Positions 22,914 to 35,440 are shown, numbered from the stretch's first letter. The stretch: DNA of 64,000 bases from Pseudorasbora parva (GCF_024679245.1 NC_090173.1:6320428-6384427), one strand, 5' to 3'. The notes: generated by a model from the sequence alone, not told the origin. Numbers and translations: made by a program.

Positions 22914-23440
22914 TAGCCTAGAAATCTAGACGCACCGTAGCGGCTGCAAATCTAATCGGGCCGCGAGTGACGTCTAGCAACTCTCAATACCCTTCTGAGC
23001 TGTATTCCCCTAACTCTTGCCGGGCCAATCACATCGTGTATAGAGTCGGTGGGCGGGGCCATAATGACGACGGCCGAGTTGCGTTTGCGTGCTTCTAGTA
23101 AACACAGAAACTGGCGAACGGCGGCGGTCTTTCGAATCAGCTTTGACTGCGACACTGGAAGACTTGGAGTTAAGCTTTCCTCTGAGAAAAGAACAAAGAA
23201 CGGCACTGAAGTCATTCTTAAAAAGGGAAGATGTGTTCGGAGTTTAGCCGACCGGATACGGCGAATGTTCAATCTATCAACAAGCTCTGTTTCACCTTCG
23301 TTGCTCTGGTTGGTGTAGCGCTATCCTATCGCGTGCAGAGGGAGTTTGAAAGACAACCGTTTATCCGCCCCTCAGATTGAGCCGTCAATGGTGAGTTTCC
23401 AGACCAAACATCTTGATGTGGGTCTGGCTTGTCAGGCTAC
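22914..23440 (+). mobile_element. hAT-like short element carrying a RecQ fragment
   Basis: Imperfect inverted ends TAGCCTAGAAATCTAGACGCAC and, at the right, the complement of TAGCCTGACAAGCCAGACCCAC (16 of 22 positions agree). The flanks are AGGTGACC (22906-22913) and GGGTGACC (23441-23448), an 8-bp duplication with one change. The interior holds the RecQ-like fragment at 23161-23283. A 76-bp piece (23042-23117) also occurs inside Gypsy element A. Confidence 0.7.
23161..23283 (+). pseudogene. RecQ-like helicase N-terminal fragment
   Basis: The frame beginning at 23161 reads DLELSFPLRKEQRTALKSFL, then KREDVFGV, a TAG stop (23245-23247), then PTGYGECSIYQ. This is the region of RecQ/WRN-type helicases that runs into the Walker A box, normally PTGYGKS. 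Here the leucine before it is a stop codon and the catalytic Lys-Ser is Glu-Cys, so it cannot bind ATP normally. The phrase is embedded in a short inverted-repeat transposon, which implies that the family once captured, or encodes, a helicase. It could be mistaken for a host gene exon, but the termini on both sides argue against that. Confidence 0.6.
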
Positions 23441-23522
23441 GGGTGACCAGTACCAGAGTTTGATTCTAAAGGAACTGATGCAGATATAGACATTTATATG
23501 AGATGTATGTTTTTAAATATAG

Positions 23523-23545
23523 GTGTGTGTGTGTGTGTGTGTGTA
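23523..23545 (+). repeat. (GT)n microsatellite
   Basis: Eleven uninterrupted GT units. Confidence 0.9.
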
Positions 23546-23825
23546 TTTTGATTTGTTGCTTTTGTAATAACAGTAAAGCGGCGTGGGGTCGCGTTGTTGA
23601 GGACACGTGTGCAGTTTTTAATCTGTCTTCAGATTCAGGTATGAATGCCACTTCCTAATGATAACTGTTTGTGATGAATTGTCTTATTATTGTTTTATTC
23701 ATTTGTAGGAGAGTTTGCCAGCCACATTTAATGTAACAAGTGTGTTTGTTTAATTTAGATCAAGCGCCTAGCTGCGCACTGAGACGGGGAAAGAGACTCT
23801 TTGTGTATTTTTTTTTGTTTATTTT

Positions 23826-24117
23826 TGTAAGAGACCGTGTGCGTCTGCGGCTGATTTTGGATTGCTCGTCAACTGAGTCTTCCTCGGTCAGAAGGAATAG
23901 ACAAATCCAATGGTACAGTTTGAGAATTTATTGAGGATGAGTCAGAAACATGGAAATGATGAGGATTTGTAGGTATTTATATGACAAATAGGTGTGTTTG
24001 TGTGTTGGGGGGGTGGGGGTGGTTATCTGAAACAAAATACAATAAAATGTGTATTAGTAAACATGTAGGCTATGGTTACATACAGATTAATTAAAGAAAT
24101 AGCCTGCATTACAACCA
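23826..24117 (-). mobile_element. BEL/Pao-like element, 3' LTR (minus strand)
   Basis: Near-identical to 27371-27660. On the minus strand it starts TGGTTGTAATG and ends TCTCTTACA. It contains TATAAATA and AATAAA in the order of a U3-R-U5, which agrees with the gag orientation. Confidence 0.85.
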
Positions 24118-24125
24118 AGCTTGAG

Positions 24126-25807
24126 CAGTGATGCCAGTAACGCGTTACTCTAATCTGACTACTTTTTTCCAGTAACGAGTAATCTAACGCGTTACTATTT
24201 CCAAACCAGTAATCAGATTAAAGTTACTTATACAAGTCACTGTGAGTTACTATTTTAGTCATTTTCCTTAGTAAAAACCGACAGCTTATCAAAATTCTCA
24301 GCCCGAGTCCGGCTGGAGCCCGTGTTTTTTTTTTTTTTTTACATTGTTGCAGCCATTAAAATTGCTCAGTTTTGTTTTTAATGTCAAAGTAGTTATTTTT
24401 CGTTTAGTTTCTTTATTAACCTAATTTAGAAAAATGTTCAGAGCAATTTTTTGTTTGTTAAATTAAAGTTTATATAGGCAAGACAATTCAAGAGTTGGAT
24501 TGAGAGACTAGGCTATTAAACATGCGGTTAACTCACTGGGTCGTCACATAAAAAAAATAAAACTTTAATTTAACAAACAAAAAATTGCTCTAAACATTTT
24601 TCTAAATGAACTTAATAAAGAAACGAAACGAAATATAACTACCTTGACATTAAAAACAAAGTAGGCTAGTTATTATACCACCACAAAGGCATTTTTGACG
24701 AGCTGAGGCAGGCTGATAGATTAGCCTAGTGCTTGCAACGGCGCTCAAAAAAACGAAACGGGCTACACAATCTAAAAAAAAAAAGTACATGCAGGTTGTC
24801 TTATAGCCTACCTTAGACTTCAGCAAAATTTATATAAATCCGATCTTCAATTCCCGCGGTATATGCTCATTTAACGGAGTTCACATCAAAGCAAAAGATT
24901 CTAGCATTTTATTCAGCAGCTCATTTCAAATTCAAAGATCGCAATATGAGAGAGAGCGACCTAATCACTGGTAAGGTCATTTAGTCTCATTCATTTATAT
25001 TGAAGATGATTGTGTTTTGTGTGACTTATTTTAAATTTTCATTTACGGCCATATGCGTTGGCTTGCTTTACTCATTTGCAGCGATGTTGCAAGCACTATC
25101 ATATCTATCTGACTACAACATAACACGCTCTCACACATTTATTTTTTAATTATTTGCCAGGAGTAAAATGTACACATGTGGTTTAAACAACCAAATACAT
25201 TTACATTTGTCCGGTTTAGTTTGAAATGTTTTTATACACCTTCTGAATTGGTTTGTTTGAGTGATCGGAATTAAATACGTCTCGAAAGACTCTTGGAAGG
25301 CATTTAGGCCTACTCCTGGTCTTTTCGCAATCAGATAGATACCTGGTCAGAGAAAATGAATGAAGGAACCAGTTGTAAAAAGGCCATAACTCTAGCAGCT
25401 GCACTGAAGAAACGGACTCTTTAACCCTGCGCGAGCCATATCTTGACAGTGGCGCAAGCTATCATGGTCTCATGTTGTTTCCACCAGCACATCTCATTGT
25501 TCATTTGAATTATAAAAATAAATATAAAACGAAGGAGAAGCCTAAAAAAAGGGGCGTAAAAAAAGTCGGGGCCGTCAGGCTCAGGCATAAATGCAATAAA
25601 GTTTGTTGCCAAAAACGGTTGTCATTTCTAATTTGAGGCGGCAGGGGTGATGTCGGCAACTGCTGAATGTAACTAATAAAGTAACTTGTAATCTAACTTA
25701 GTTACTTTTAAAATCAAGTAATCTGTAAAGTAACTAAGTTACTTTTTAAAGGAGTAATCAGTAATCAGTAATCAGATTACTTTTTCAAAGTAACTGTGGC
25801 AACACTG
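24126..25807. mobile_element. hAT element inserted beside the BEL 3' LTR
   Basis: The termini are CAGTGATGCCAGTAACGCGT and the inverted GTAACTGTGGCAACACTG; subterminal GTAATCAGATTAC-type motifs are rich at both ends. The flanking 8-mers are AGCTTGAG (24118-24125) and GGCTTGAG (25808-25815). No transposase ORF is present in 1682 bp, so it is non-autonomous. It contains the inverted repeat at 24371-24660. Confidence 0.8.
24371..24660. repeat. ~100-bp inverted repeat inside the hAT element
   Basis: 24371-24470 and 24561-24660 are inverted copies with few differences and an intervening ~90 bp. Landmarks are GAGCAATTTTTTGTTTGTTA on the left and its complement starting AACAAACAAAAAATTGCTC on the right. 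Transcription in either direction would give a long hairpin. Confidence 0.8.
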
Positions 25808-25815
25808 GGCTTGAG

Positions 25816-27328
25816 TATCACCTGCCTTAATAGGAGAGCAATTTAGTATAGCAATCAGTTCACTCTGCACCAATTGCCTAGGTTGCCCATACCTCTGCTC
25901 CAGAGCTCTCATTGCACTAGTGTAAGGAGTGCGGTCGTGAATATAGCGTCTGGCCACTTGTAACGCACATGGATGCTCTAACTGAACTATCAAAATGTGA
26001 TATTTATACTCCTCTGTGAGATGAGCATGTGGCCCAAGGAGGCTGTCCAGCCCTTTCTTCAGTAATACAAAGTCACACTCTCTGCCTGATTTGAATGTCA
26101 CCAGTCTAGGCTTCGGGATGCCATATGAGGATGCTAAGATCATCTCCATCAGGTTTGGCTGGGTGGCTCCAGCTGTAGGAGGTACTCCGTCTTGTGCAGT
26201 TTATGCAGCAGGCAGTGAAGGGTAGGCAGAGACTGGTGGATAAGCAGTTGAGTAGTAGCGGGCTGAATCAAGATGTGGAGCGGCATAAAGCTGGCTATAA
26301 GTCTGCGACGCTGAAATCCCCGGTGGTGGCTGATACAGTGACGCTGAGACTGCAGGGAAGTCGTGGGATCGTGCAGAGAGTACCTGGGTGGAGCTGCCTG
26401 GAGGCTGCGGGTGTTGATACCTCTGACTGTATAGGGACTCAGCCTGACTTGGTTCAAGCCCCCTGAACTGTACTGATTGGGCTACTTGAGTGACAGGTTG
26501 TAGAGCCGGCTGAATCCCTGGATAGGCCACAGGGATTCTCGGCTGTGGAACAGGCGGTGGCCCGGGCCAAGGGGCCGACTGACCTGTGGGCTGAAACGCA
26601 GTGTTCACCCTGGGCTGCAGTACTGGCGGTTGGTGAAGCACAGGTTGAGGTACTAGCACTGAGCCTGGCTGCTGTGCAGGTGGATTTGCAGGGTTAGAGG
26701 ACAGCGGCACTGTCTGAGTATTTAAAGTAGGTGGAATAATAGGGCTTAAAGGTAGTGAAGCTGAATTTGGTGCTGAATGGAGAATGGGATTTGCTTTATG
26801 TAATGGTGGAGATGCAATAGGTTCTACTGGCCTTAACAGGTTCACAGGCGTTCTAATTTCCTGCCTTTATGCTGGTGCCAGGATGTGTAGCTGATCATTA
26901 GTATGGATGCTGCTCATGACCGCACTGCTATTCTGTGGTGTTTGAAGTAGAACAGGAAGCGAAGCAGCTCTATCTTGCTGCTGAGCATCACTCTGGGTAG
27001 GGAGAGGGCTGCATGAACTGCATGCTCACTCCAGTTGTTCCACATGCTTGGTTAATGCACCACTGGTCTCCTTCATAGTGATTTGCATCTCATTCATCGT
27101 TTTCAGTACACTGCCCCAAGCTGCCTCCATTCTCTTCCATTTTTTCATCTCCTTCTTCTTCGTCTCAGATTCCTCTGAACTGCTGCTCCTTGAAGACTCT
27201 GTCTCCTCTGGATCAGGTAGGTCATGCTCATACTCCACCAGATGTCCTGGAAGCTTCCTGCTCCTTCTTGGACGGGGACTATGCTTTGGACTCTTCTCCT
27301 GAGGAACGTCATCTTGTGGAGTTGCCAT
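25816..27328 (-). pseudogene. BEL/Pao-like gag, three in-frame stops
   Basis: A single minus-strand frame starts at 27328 (MATPQDDVPQEKSPKHS). It runs through an acidic Ser/Glu-rich part, a coiled-coil-like Met/Lys helix, and a long Pro/Gln-rich section. It ends with a segment resembling the DUF1759 gag domain of BEL/Pao elements (FVLLKKGLDSLLGPHAHLTE, ALEQRYGQPRQLVQSEL). Stops interrupt it at 27026-27028, 26867-26869 and 26201-26203. Downstream the frame goes straight into the hAT target site and then the 3' LTR, so protease, RT, RNase H and integrase are absent. BEL/Pao is preferred over Gypsy because of this domain, from memory of the family. Confidence 0.65.
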
Positions 27329-27352
27329 TTTGTTGACTCAGCCAATGAACCT

Positions 27353-27368
27353 CTGGCTCGAAGGACCA
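27353..27368 (-). promoter_or_regulatory. Primer binding site of the BEL-like element
   Basis: On the + strand CTGGCTCGAAGGACCA looks like a tRNA 3' end including CCA. On the element's own strand the complement TGGTCCTTCGAGCC follows two bases after the 5' LTR. The exact tRNA was not verified. Confidence 0.65.
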
Positions 27369-27370
27369 CT

Positions 27371-27660
27371 TGTAAGAGACCGTGTGCGTCTGCGGCTGAT
27401 TTTGGATTGCTCATCAACTGAGTCTTCCTCGGTCAGAAGGAATAGACAAATCCAATGGTACAGTTTGAGAATTTATTGAGGATGAGTCAGAAACATGGAA
27501 ATGATGAGGATTTGTAGGTATTTATATGACAAATAGGTGTGTTTGTGTGGGGGAGTGTGTGTGTGGTTATCTGAAACAAAATACAATAAAATGTATATTA
27601 GTAAACATGTAGGCTATGGTTACATACAGATGCATAAAGAAATAGCCCGCATTACAACCA
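27371..27660 (-). mobile_element. BEL/Pao-like element, 5' LTR (minus strand)
   Basis: Pairs with 23826-24117. The differences are a handful of substitutions and a length change in the GT/GGGG tract. I could not find a matching target duplication outside the two LTRs, so the copy may be rearranged or recombined. Confidence 0.85.
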
Positions 27661-28464
27661 AAATCCACTAGGGGGGGGGGGGGAGCACCGCTTGTGGAGC
27701 ACCGTAGCGGCATCTGCAGTATAGCAGTAGGGTATAACACCGGTATAACAACTTTGCCACCTGAGTGAATAACTGCAATAATCGCGTCATTTATGCAAAG
27801 CCATACTTACATCTTAAGGACGCACACAGCAATTCTACACACAAGACTAGCACAGGATTAACCAAGGATGGCAATTCTCTGCACCGTGAATACTCATGGC
27901 CATGTGCCACACGAAAGTGAAAGCGCCTAGCTCAACCGCGAGTGAGCAAAACTACATAAGACCACGTGCATTATGGGTAATGTAGTCTATGTCAGTGAAC
28001 GGACTTTTAACAATTTTGTTTGGTTTTGTTTTTGTATTGTAGATATTTTGATTTTGTTTATTTTGATTTTATTTATTATTTTGGGGTACTCTTTGATGTA
28101 ATCTTACTGGGCAGTGTGCAAAAAATCCCCCCCCCCCCTATCTTCATTGTGTGTGTGTGGCTTGCTGTGTATCACGCTTATAGTGATTTAATCAATTCCA
28201 GGTGTGACGACTTGAGTGTGGAGTATTGAGTTTTAACCTTTTAGAGGGGTTTATTATTTACCTTGCCCATGTGTATTTCATTATGCCCTTTCTAATGAGT
28301 TTTCAAAAGAGTATTTTATGTACTGTGTAATCAGAAATTCTTACTTTCTTACACCAGTGTTACCCTTTTTGTCCTTTAATTGGGACATACAGTAATTCAT
28401 TTGTTGGCCTACCACACCTTAGGTTTATATTTTGATCAAGAGCCTGAGTATGTATTGGTAAGAG
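27661..28464. other. No clear gene; possible minus-strand first exon
   Basis: A G-run lies at 27672-27684. On the minus strand a GTAAGTATGG donor-like site (about 27801-27810) follows CpG-containing DNA with possible ATGs, which would suit a transposon or host first exon, but no downstream exon is identifiable. A C-run lies at 28129-28138. Confidence 0.3.
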
Positions 28465-29459
28465 CCCAGCAAGCAATAGCCGTCATTTCACCGTCTAGGT
28501 TAACTATAGACCTGATATAGTCCGGCTAGTAGACCACTTTTAGCCAAAATAACCTTGAATTTGGTTACATGTATTTTTTGTCCAAATAACTTGTGAGATG
28601 TATCATATTCCATCATGTAAGCAAAGTTAACAGTGATTACAATGTGTTTGGTTTCATTTCTTTAACGTGATATATTCATGGCTATGCCTAGCCACGGTTT
28701 AGCTCCTATACAGACCGGCTATTCGTAGCCCACTTTTAGTCAAAAGACTAAACTGATTAATTTTAGTTTTTGGCAATGTACCAAATTATATGGTTGATAT
28801 TACATCATGTTCGCAATGTCAATAATATTTGCAAGATGTGTCATTTCATGTCACGGTCTATCTATAGCCACGATTTAGCTCTGAATTGGACGGGCTATGT
28901 GTAGTCTGCTTTTAGCCCAACCTTTTGTAAACATTTGAATTAGTTTTAGCTTTGCTGTCCCGCATAACATTCACTTAAAATGTAAGACAGTCAAAGAAAA
29001 TCGTAAACTATTGTCTCTTTTTAAAATAAAATTTAAAAAATCAATTACAACTCTCAACCGCTAGGTGGCAGCTGTAGCCTGTGCTACTGGCAACGGCAGA
29101 TATCGCGAAAAACATTTCTGTCGGTTGGAGTGGATTGTTTTTACACAACAGGAGGAGAACGGAGAACAGCAACGGGCAACAGTAAACGTTAAAGGACATT
29201 ATTTGGCCTTGTAAGTATCTGTGTTTTCGTTTTAACATGTGTTCATTATATACATTATTTGTTATCGTGTATGGACGGTGAGATTTTAGCTAAGTAATAT
29301 TGTCAAAGCCATGTGGTTAGCTTATATGCTACATGTAGTACCTATAGGCACCTTAAAAAGGGATAAACATGAAACGTGCAAACTATTATAATTTGTTATG
29401 AAAGCCACATATATCCTTTTACTCTTTGGATCATTATATGAAAATATGAGTCTTTGACT

Positions 29460-29958
29460 TGGCAAGGCAAATGTGTAACTTTTATTGCACATTTCACCAA
29501 GCCAAAAGTGCTTTACATAAAACATAAAAGCAACATTGGGGAATCTAAAAAGACAATATAAGAAGACATTGTTCTATGAAAAACAAACAAAAATAAAAAC
29601 ATGATAACAGCAGAGTAAAATTTACAGTGCAGTGTAAGAAATGTATCATTATTTATTTCCAGTTAATAAAAGGCAGTGGCAAACAGTAAACCCTGATTTA
29701 AAAGAATTAAGAGTTGCCGGAGGACTGCAGGTTTTCTTTGAGATTGTTCCAGATATATTATGTATAAAAACTTATTTCTGCTTCTCCGTGTTTAGTTTTG
29801 ACTCGGGGGACAGAAAGCAGACCTGACCCAGACACCCTGAGAGGATGGTTCATAATGCAGCAGAAAATCAGACATTCACTTTGGCCTTAAACCATTCAGT
29901 GCTTCCCCAATCATCTACCTCATTGTTCTAATGCAACATAACGGCTAAAACATCTTTT
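29460..29958 (+). repeat. Interspersed fish repeat inside the CCCAGC element
   Basis: Phrases such as GTGCTTTACATAAAACATAA, GGACTGCAGGTTTTCTTTG and GACAGAAAGCAGACCTGACC belong to a repeat I recognise from many teleost genomes. Small ORFs here (29641-29826) are part of it. Confidence 0.45.
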
Positions 29959-29969
29959 AAACCCAAAAA

Positions 29970-30215
29970 TCAAGATGTCGTTGCTTCTTGTTGTTTCTTT
30001 TCATCTGTTGAACACAAAAGAAGAACCTGGGTGATCAAAAGCTTTATGGGCCGCATTGACTTCCATTGTATTCATTTTCCTACAATGAATGTCAGTGGCT
30101 ACCATCAAATGTTTGGTTACCAACATTCTTCAAATATATATTTTTGTGTGTTCAACAGAAGAAAGAAACCCATACAGGTTTGGAACAACTTGAGGGTGAG
30201 TAAATGATGACTATC
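29970..30215. mobile_element. Foldback MITE copy 1
   Basis: The left half (CTGTTGAACACAAAAGAAGA, TTGACTTCCATTG) and the right half (TTGTGTGTTCAACAGAAGAA, ACTTGAGGGTGAGTAAATGA) are near complements, as in the palindromic MITEs abundant in cyprinids. A relative lies at 32186-32350. Confidence 0.6.
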
Positions 30216-30416
30216 TTTAAACATGTCACATACATGTATCTTAACCTTTTATTGCCCAGCTCTAGTGCGCATCCAAGCAAAAGAGAATGACTTCATCACA
30301 ATTACTGTAAATAAAGTAAAACATTATGATGTCAAAAATGCTTTTCTTGTGCAATGTTTTGTTTCTTATTTGGCAGATGCCGTGATGATGCGTTTTATAA
30401 ACCAACAAAAGGGTTA

Positions 30417-30419
<3 letters not shown>

Positions 30420-30472
<53 letters not shown>
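30420..30472. repeat. (TA)n microsatellite
   Basis: About 26 uninterrupted TA units inside the CCCAGC-ended element. Confidence 0.95.
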
Positions 30473-30477
<5 letters not shown>

Positions 30478-31052
30478 AATTATATCACGTTGTTAATATT
30501 CCATATTTCTTATCCTAATTTTATGTTTAATTGTATTTGTAAAATTTTATTTGGTCATTTTTATGTTTTGATCTTTTTGTATTATCTTAAGTTGTCTGTG
30601 TTGTTAATGTTCTTTTTCTAAATAAAACCTTTATATTTAATGTGTTTGGATGGATTTTTATTTTTTAGATCCTGTTATATTTGAGTGAAAAGAATCCTTT
30701 AGCTATTTTGTTGTCTATTAAACGTATATATTAGTCATTTGTTAGCCGTCTATTTGATGACTAGTCTATCCTTGGGCTATGGTTAGACGTCTATTAGATT
30801 TTCACTGAGAGCCCAAATTTAGCCTAGTTTTAGCCTAGACCCATATTTGCTGTCTATTAGACATATACATGTAGCCATTCAATAGCCGTCTAATCTTGGG
30901 CTATTATAGACGTCTATTAGATTTTCACTGACAGCCCAAGTTTAGCCTTGATTTAGCCTAGACGTCTGGGGTGTGTTTAGACGGCTAGTAGACGTCTTTT
31001 AGACGGAAAATTGCTTGCTGGGAGAGAACAGGTTTGGAGAATATGTTCAGTA

Positions 31053-31053
<1 letters not shown>

Positions 31054-31118
<65 letters not shown>
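31054..31118 (+). repeat. (CA)n microsatellite
   Basis: About 32 CA units just outside the right end of the CCCAGC element. Confidence 0.95.
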
Positions 31119-31950
<832 letters not shown>

Positions 31951-33958
31951 ATTGCCACTGTGGCTATATGGGCAAAATCAACCAGACCCCCCAAAAACAT
32001 AAAAAATAAGTCTGAACTGATTATTTCAACAATGACAACTTGACAGCTGAACAATAAACCGAAAACATGAGAACTATGTGAATTTGCAACAGAACACATT
32101 TATTATTTTCACATTATTTTACGTTTGCTTATTTTATTTATTTCTAAATAACTCTTTAGTAGCCTATTTGGTGGGAGGGTTTTTAATTTAAAGGGAGGGT
32201 TCACCCAAAAAATGAAAATTGTGTCCTCGTTTACTCACCCTCATGTTGTTCCAAACCTAGAGTTTCTTTCTTCTACAGAACACAAAAGAAGATATTTATA
32301 AGTTAGTAACCAGACTGCTTTGGGGGCACCATTGACTTCCATAGTGGGAATGTACTCAGCGGTATAAAAAGCACACGCAGCGCCATCGCCCATAATGAAG
32401 GTTTTTTTTTTTTTTTTTTTGTTATTTTTTTTTTTTTGTTCTTTTCAACAATGGACTCACATTTAAGGATCTGTATTCACGTTTTTATTGGTATCTTTTT
32501 GTCTATGTTTAATTATTTTATCTATATAGCAAAACGAAATACTGCCCTAACGAACAGGTCACTCCGACGTGAACTCACAATGCTCCGCCTTTCTACATTC
32601 ACTGAAAACGAAAGTATTTTCAGCTTTGAGCTCGCATCCAGACAGACCCTTCGCAAGCTCGAGTTAACATCCACAAATTCATATGCAAGCCTCTCTCTGA
32701 ATTATTTTTCGGTGAGGTAAGATTCAAGAAACCTAAATGTGATTTTACTGAAAATATTTTAATGACTGAAGAGTGAATTTACAACCTAAAGCTGATGAGA
32801 TCCGAAGTGCGTCATCACAGTTAATGAGTGTTTAAAAGCACCACGATATTTACTGTTTAAATACCATATGCTAATTTTACTTTAATATTACTTATAAATA
32901 AATAAAATAATAAATAAATATCCCGTCAACGCGTTAAATTTTATTAACAAGTAAATACCTATTTCCATCGATCTAAATCAATAAAATATTATTCTGGTTT
33001 ATTTTGTTTAGAACAAAAATTGTAGACGTTTTACACTGAAATAAAACGATGAGAAATGTTTCATTTTATTCATTTAACTAAATTCAATGTGAAGCTTCCG
33101 CATTGCATTGCCGTGTTGACAACAGGAAGTAGGTCTAGGCCACTGTAAAAAAAAGAAAAGAAAAAAAAAAGGTAAATTACCATCAGCTATGCACTTTAAA
33201 AAGAGATGTGTTAAGAAACAAACAAACATAGTGTTTTTACACGTTATATTATTTTTATGTTTATTTTTATAGCGTCTTTCAAGAACACAAGGTTGCTTTA
33301 AGAAGTAGTACAATCAGTTGACAAGGCAGTCAGCCTGCTTATTATTACAAATAAACAAGCAGATAGAGACAACAAATAACTAACTCATTAATGGAAGAAG
33401 TTACAGAATCAAAAAGAATATTAATCACTTGAAGGCAGAGAAGTAGAAAGGAAAATGATTATTTACTGAGAACAGAAGATATTTCATTTGGAACTTAAAG
33501 GTCTGTTGGAGAATTTCCCAGGGTTAAATTAACACCTCTCAGTGTTTATATAACCCACACTGTGTTATTAACACCGAAGCAGTGTTGAATTGAATTAGGT
33601 AATTAAGAGATTGAGTAATGATCACTGAAGAAAACACAAGGGCTTTGTTCGAAATCGCCCCCTATACCCTCATTCACTATGCCCTACATTAGTCCACTGA
33701 TATAGTCCACTTGAGGGAGTGCAGGAAAACGAGTGATTGAATTCGGACACTGAGTGGACGGACGGGCGGCCACTTTTGCAGTTTGTGCTTGCTGTTTATT
33801 TGAAACTTAGCGAACCAGCAGCTCCAGTAATAATGAAAAGAATTATCTTGAACTCTGCCATGGAAAGTAGCATGTATAAACCTAAATCAAACAATTTAAT
33901 AATAATTTAAAAATGAATTTATACCTGCATGCATGATAGTGCGCTGGACCAGTGCAGT
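31951..33958. other. Gene-poor DNA with a foldback MITE copy
   Basis: 32186-32350 is a second copy of the foldback MITE (GTTCACCCAAAAAATGAAAA, TTTACTCACCCTCATGTTGT). T-runs lie at 32402-32420. Around 33525-33600 there is a repeated AACAC-CAGTGTT-like pattern (CTCAGTGTTTATATAACC). A 94-codon ORF at 32436-32720 has a hydrophobic start and no recognised domain; I do not count it as a gene. Confidence 0.4.
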
Positions 33959-34915
33959 CAGGGGCGGTGTTTACGTGTGGCAGGGTATGGCAGTTGCCAT
34001 ACCCTGGCATTCAGACAAGCAGGGGAAATAAACAGCTCATGATTCTTCTAGTTCTGTTGCGGCTTTGAAAAGCAAATTTAAACTGCCTCAATGTCCTAAC
34101 CAGACACGATCAGGGACATGATGCAACAAGATATTGAGGGGCATTTTTTACGGTCTATGGGCAAACCAGACTTGACCCGAGATCAATCAATCAAAAGTCA
34201 CATCCAATCAGAAGAGCGCACACACGTGGTGTGTGTTCTCTCTGTGAGCGCACTAGCTGCATTCGCAACTAAAGATAAGATAAGAACAAAATCGAATTCC
34301 TAAATCTTACACCATTTTAGCATGATTAAAAGTACATACTGAATGACTGAAACATTTTTTATTTATTTATCATATACACTTGTTTGGTCACCTTGAGTTG
34401 ACAGTTCAAACATAGTCTAATTGTTTCCTTTAATTTATTTTCAAGTTTTGAGGTGAATTATCCATTGTTGTTTTCCGTAAGACTATATAAAGTTCTTGAC
34501 AAAATTATATTCAAACTCACTTTAAATTCCTTTTACATAAAATAAAGCACATAATATGTAGTTGTCATTTTTAGCCTATATTGTGCACTGCAGACACAAT
34601 GCTGCAGAAATAAAAACAGAAGTAACATAGAATCGTTGTGAACCGGCGTTGCGGCTGGTTAGTACAAAAAAACTCTGATTAACATGGTAAAGATAATTTG
34701 TCTCACGTGTCACGTTTGGTTTTGTCACAGTGAAGGCTTATAAGGCTGTTTCAGTATTTGCATAATATTTTTTATTGTTGTTAAGTATATTCTTCTAGTG
34801 GATTTTTGTCCACATTTTGTTTAGGCTAATGTGATTATTTGGGAATGTTGTGGTTGTATGGCCAGATCCAGTTGTCTCATGCCATACCCTAGGTTTTTGT
34901 GAAAAGCCGCCACTG
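33959..34915. mobile_element. Non-autonomous hAT-like element
   Basis: The ends CAGGGGCGGTGTTTACGTG (33959) and GTGAAAAGCCGCCACTG (ends 34915) are imperfect inverted repeats of the CAGNGGCGG type. Mirrored GCCATACCCT motifs lie just inside each end. No 8-bp duplication is preserved. The 61-codon ORF inside (34118) has no recognised domain. Confidence 0.6.
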
Positions 34916-35440
34916 CTAGATAATACCCATAATGCACTGTGAGAGTCTCCTCAAATTAATTCCCACATTTTGCCAGGAGATGGCATCCACAGCAGAATCC
35001 TAAAGGCATGGGCATCTGAACCATTGTATGTGGGTGGGACAAATGATATGGACCCACTCACTTTTGTCTCTAATTCAGCACGTCTGTTTACCTACCCTTA
35101 ACTGATAAACACTTATTATTAAACATGGTAGACACATTATTTCCACTTTTCTAATATTTTCTTCATTTTTATTGAAAATAAATGCCTTTCCGATCTGATA
35201 TGTGATTGTAAAAGGGAGTAGAGCGAATTGCGCAAAAATCCGATTTGAACCTCGGGTTAATTTGCATCAAATCTTTCCACCATGCGTTTTGACCCCCTTA
35301 CTACTGTTGCTGTAAATAATTTAGGGCTTTACGTAAATTTGTCTGCCCCATTTTAAATGACAAAAGTAAATTGGTTACAGTAGGTTGCTTATATGTGTTT
35401 TTTTTTTTTTTTTCGTAAAGGGCTTTTGTTCCATTTCAAG
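34916..35440. other. Region upstream of the GIMAP gene
   Basis: No coding exon recognised. The T-run followed by CGTAAAG at 35399-35420 would serve as a polypyrimidine tract and acceptor, so the annotated first coding exon may be preceded by untranslated exons further upstream. No CpG island or TATA box is evident. Confidence 0.3.

Larger units (their letters stand above)
28465..31022. mobile_element. DNA element with CCCAGCAAGCAAT termini
   Basis: Perfect 13-bp inverted ends, CCCAGCAAGCAAT (28465-28477) and ATTGCTTGCTGGG (31010-31022), are flanked by AGAG on both sides (28461-28464, 31023-31026). Subterminal DNA is repetitive. The left half has three diverged copies around TAGCCACG(G/A)TTTAGCTC and CTTTTAGCC (about 28500, 28690 and 28865). 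The right half has two copies of TAGACGTCTATTAGATTTTC. No transposase was recognised. It contains the foldback repeat and microsatellite listed below. Confidence 0.7.

Noticed and set aside
23049..23318. 89-codon ORF ([17 protein letters not shown]...) as a gene
   Set aside because: It lies in a different frame from the recognisable RecQ fragment and wholly within an inverted-repeat element.
35393..35440. Upstream in-frame ATG for the GIMAP gene
   Set aside because: It would encode a Phe run from a T-tract that looks like the polypyrimidine tract of an acceptor. The ATG at 35441 starts next to the conserved domain.
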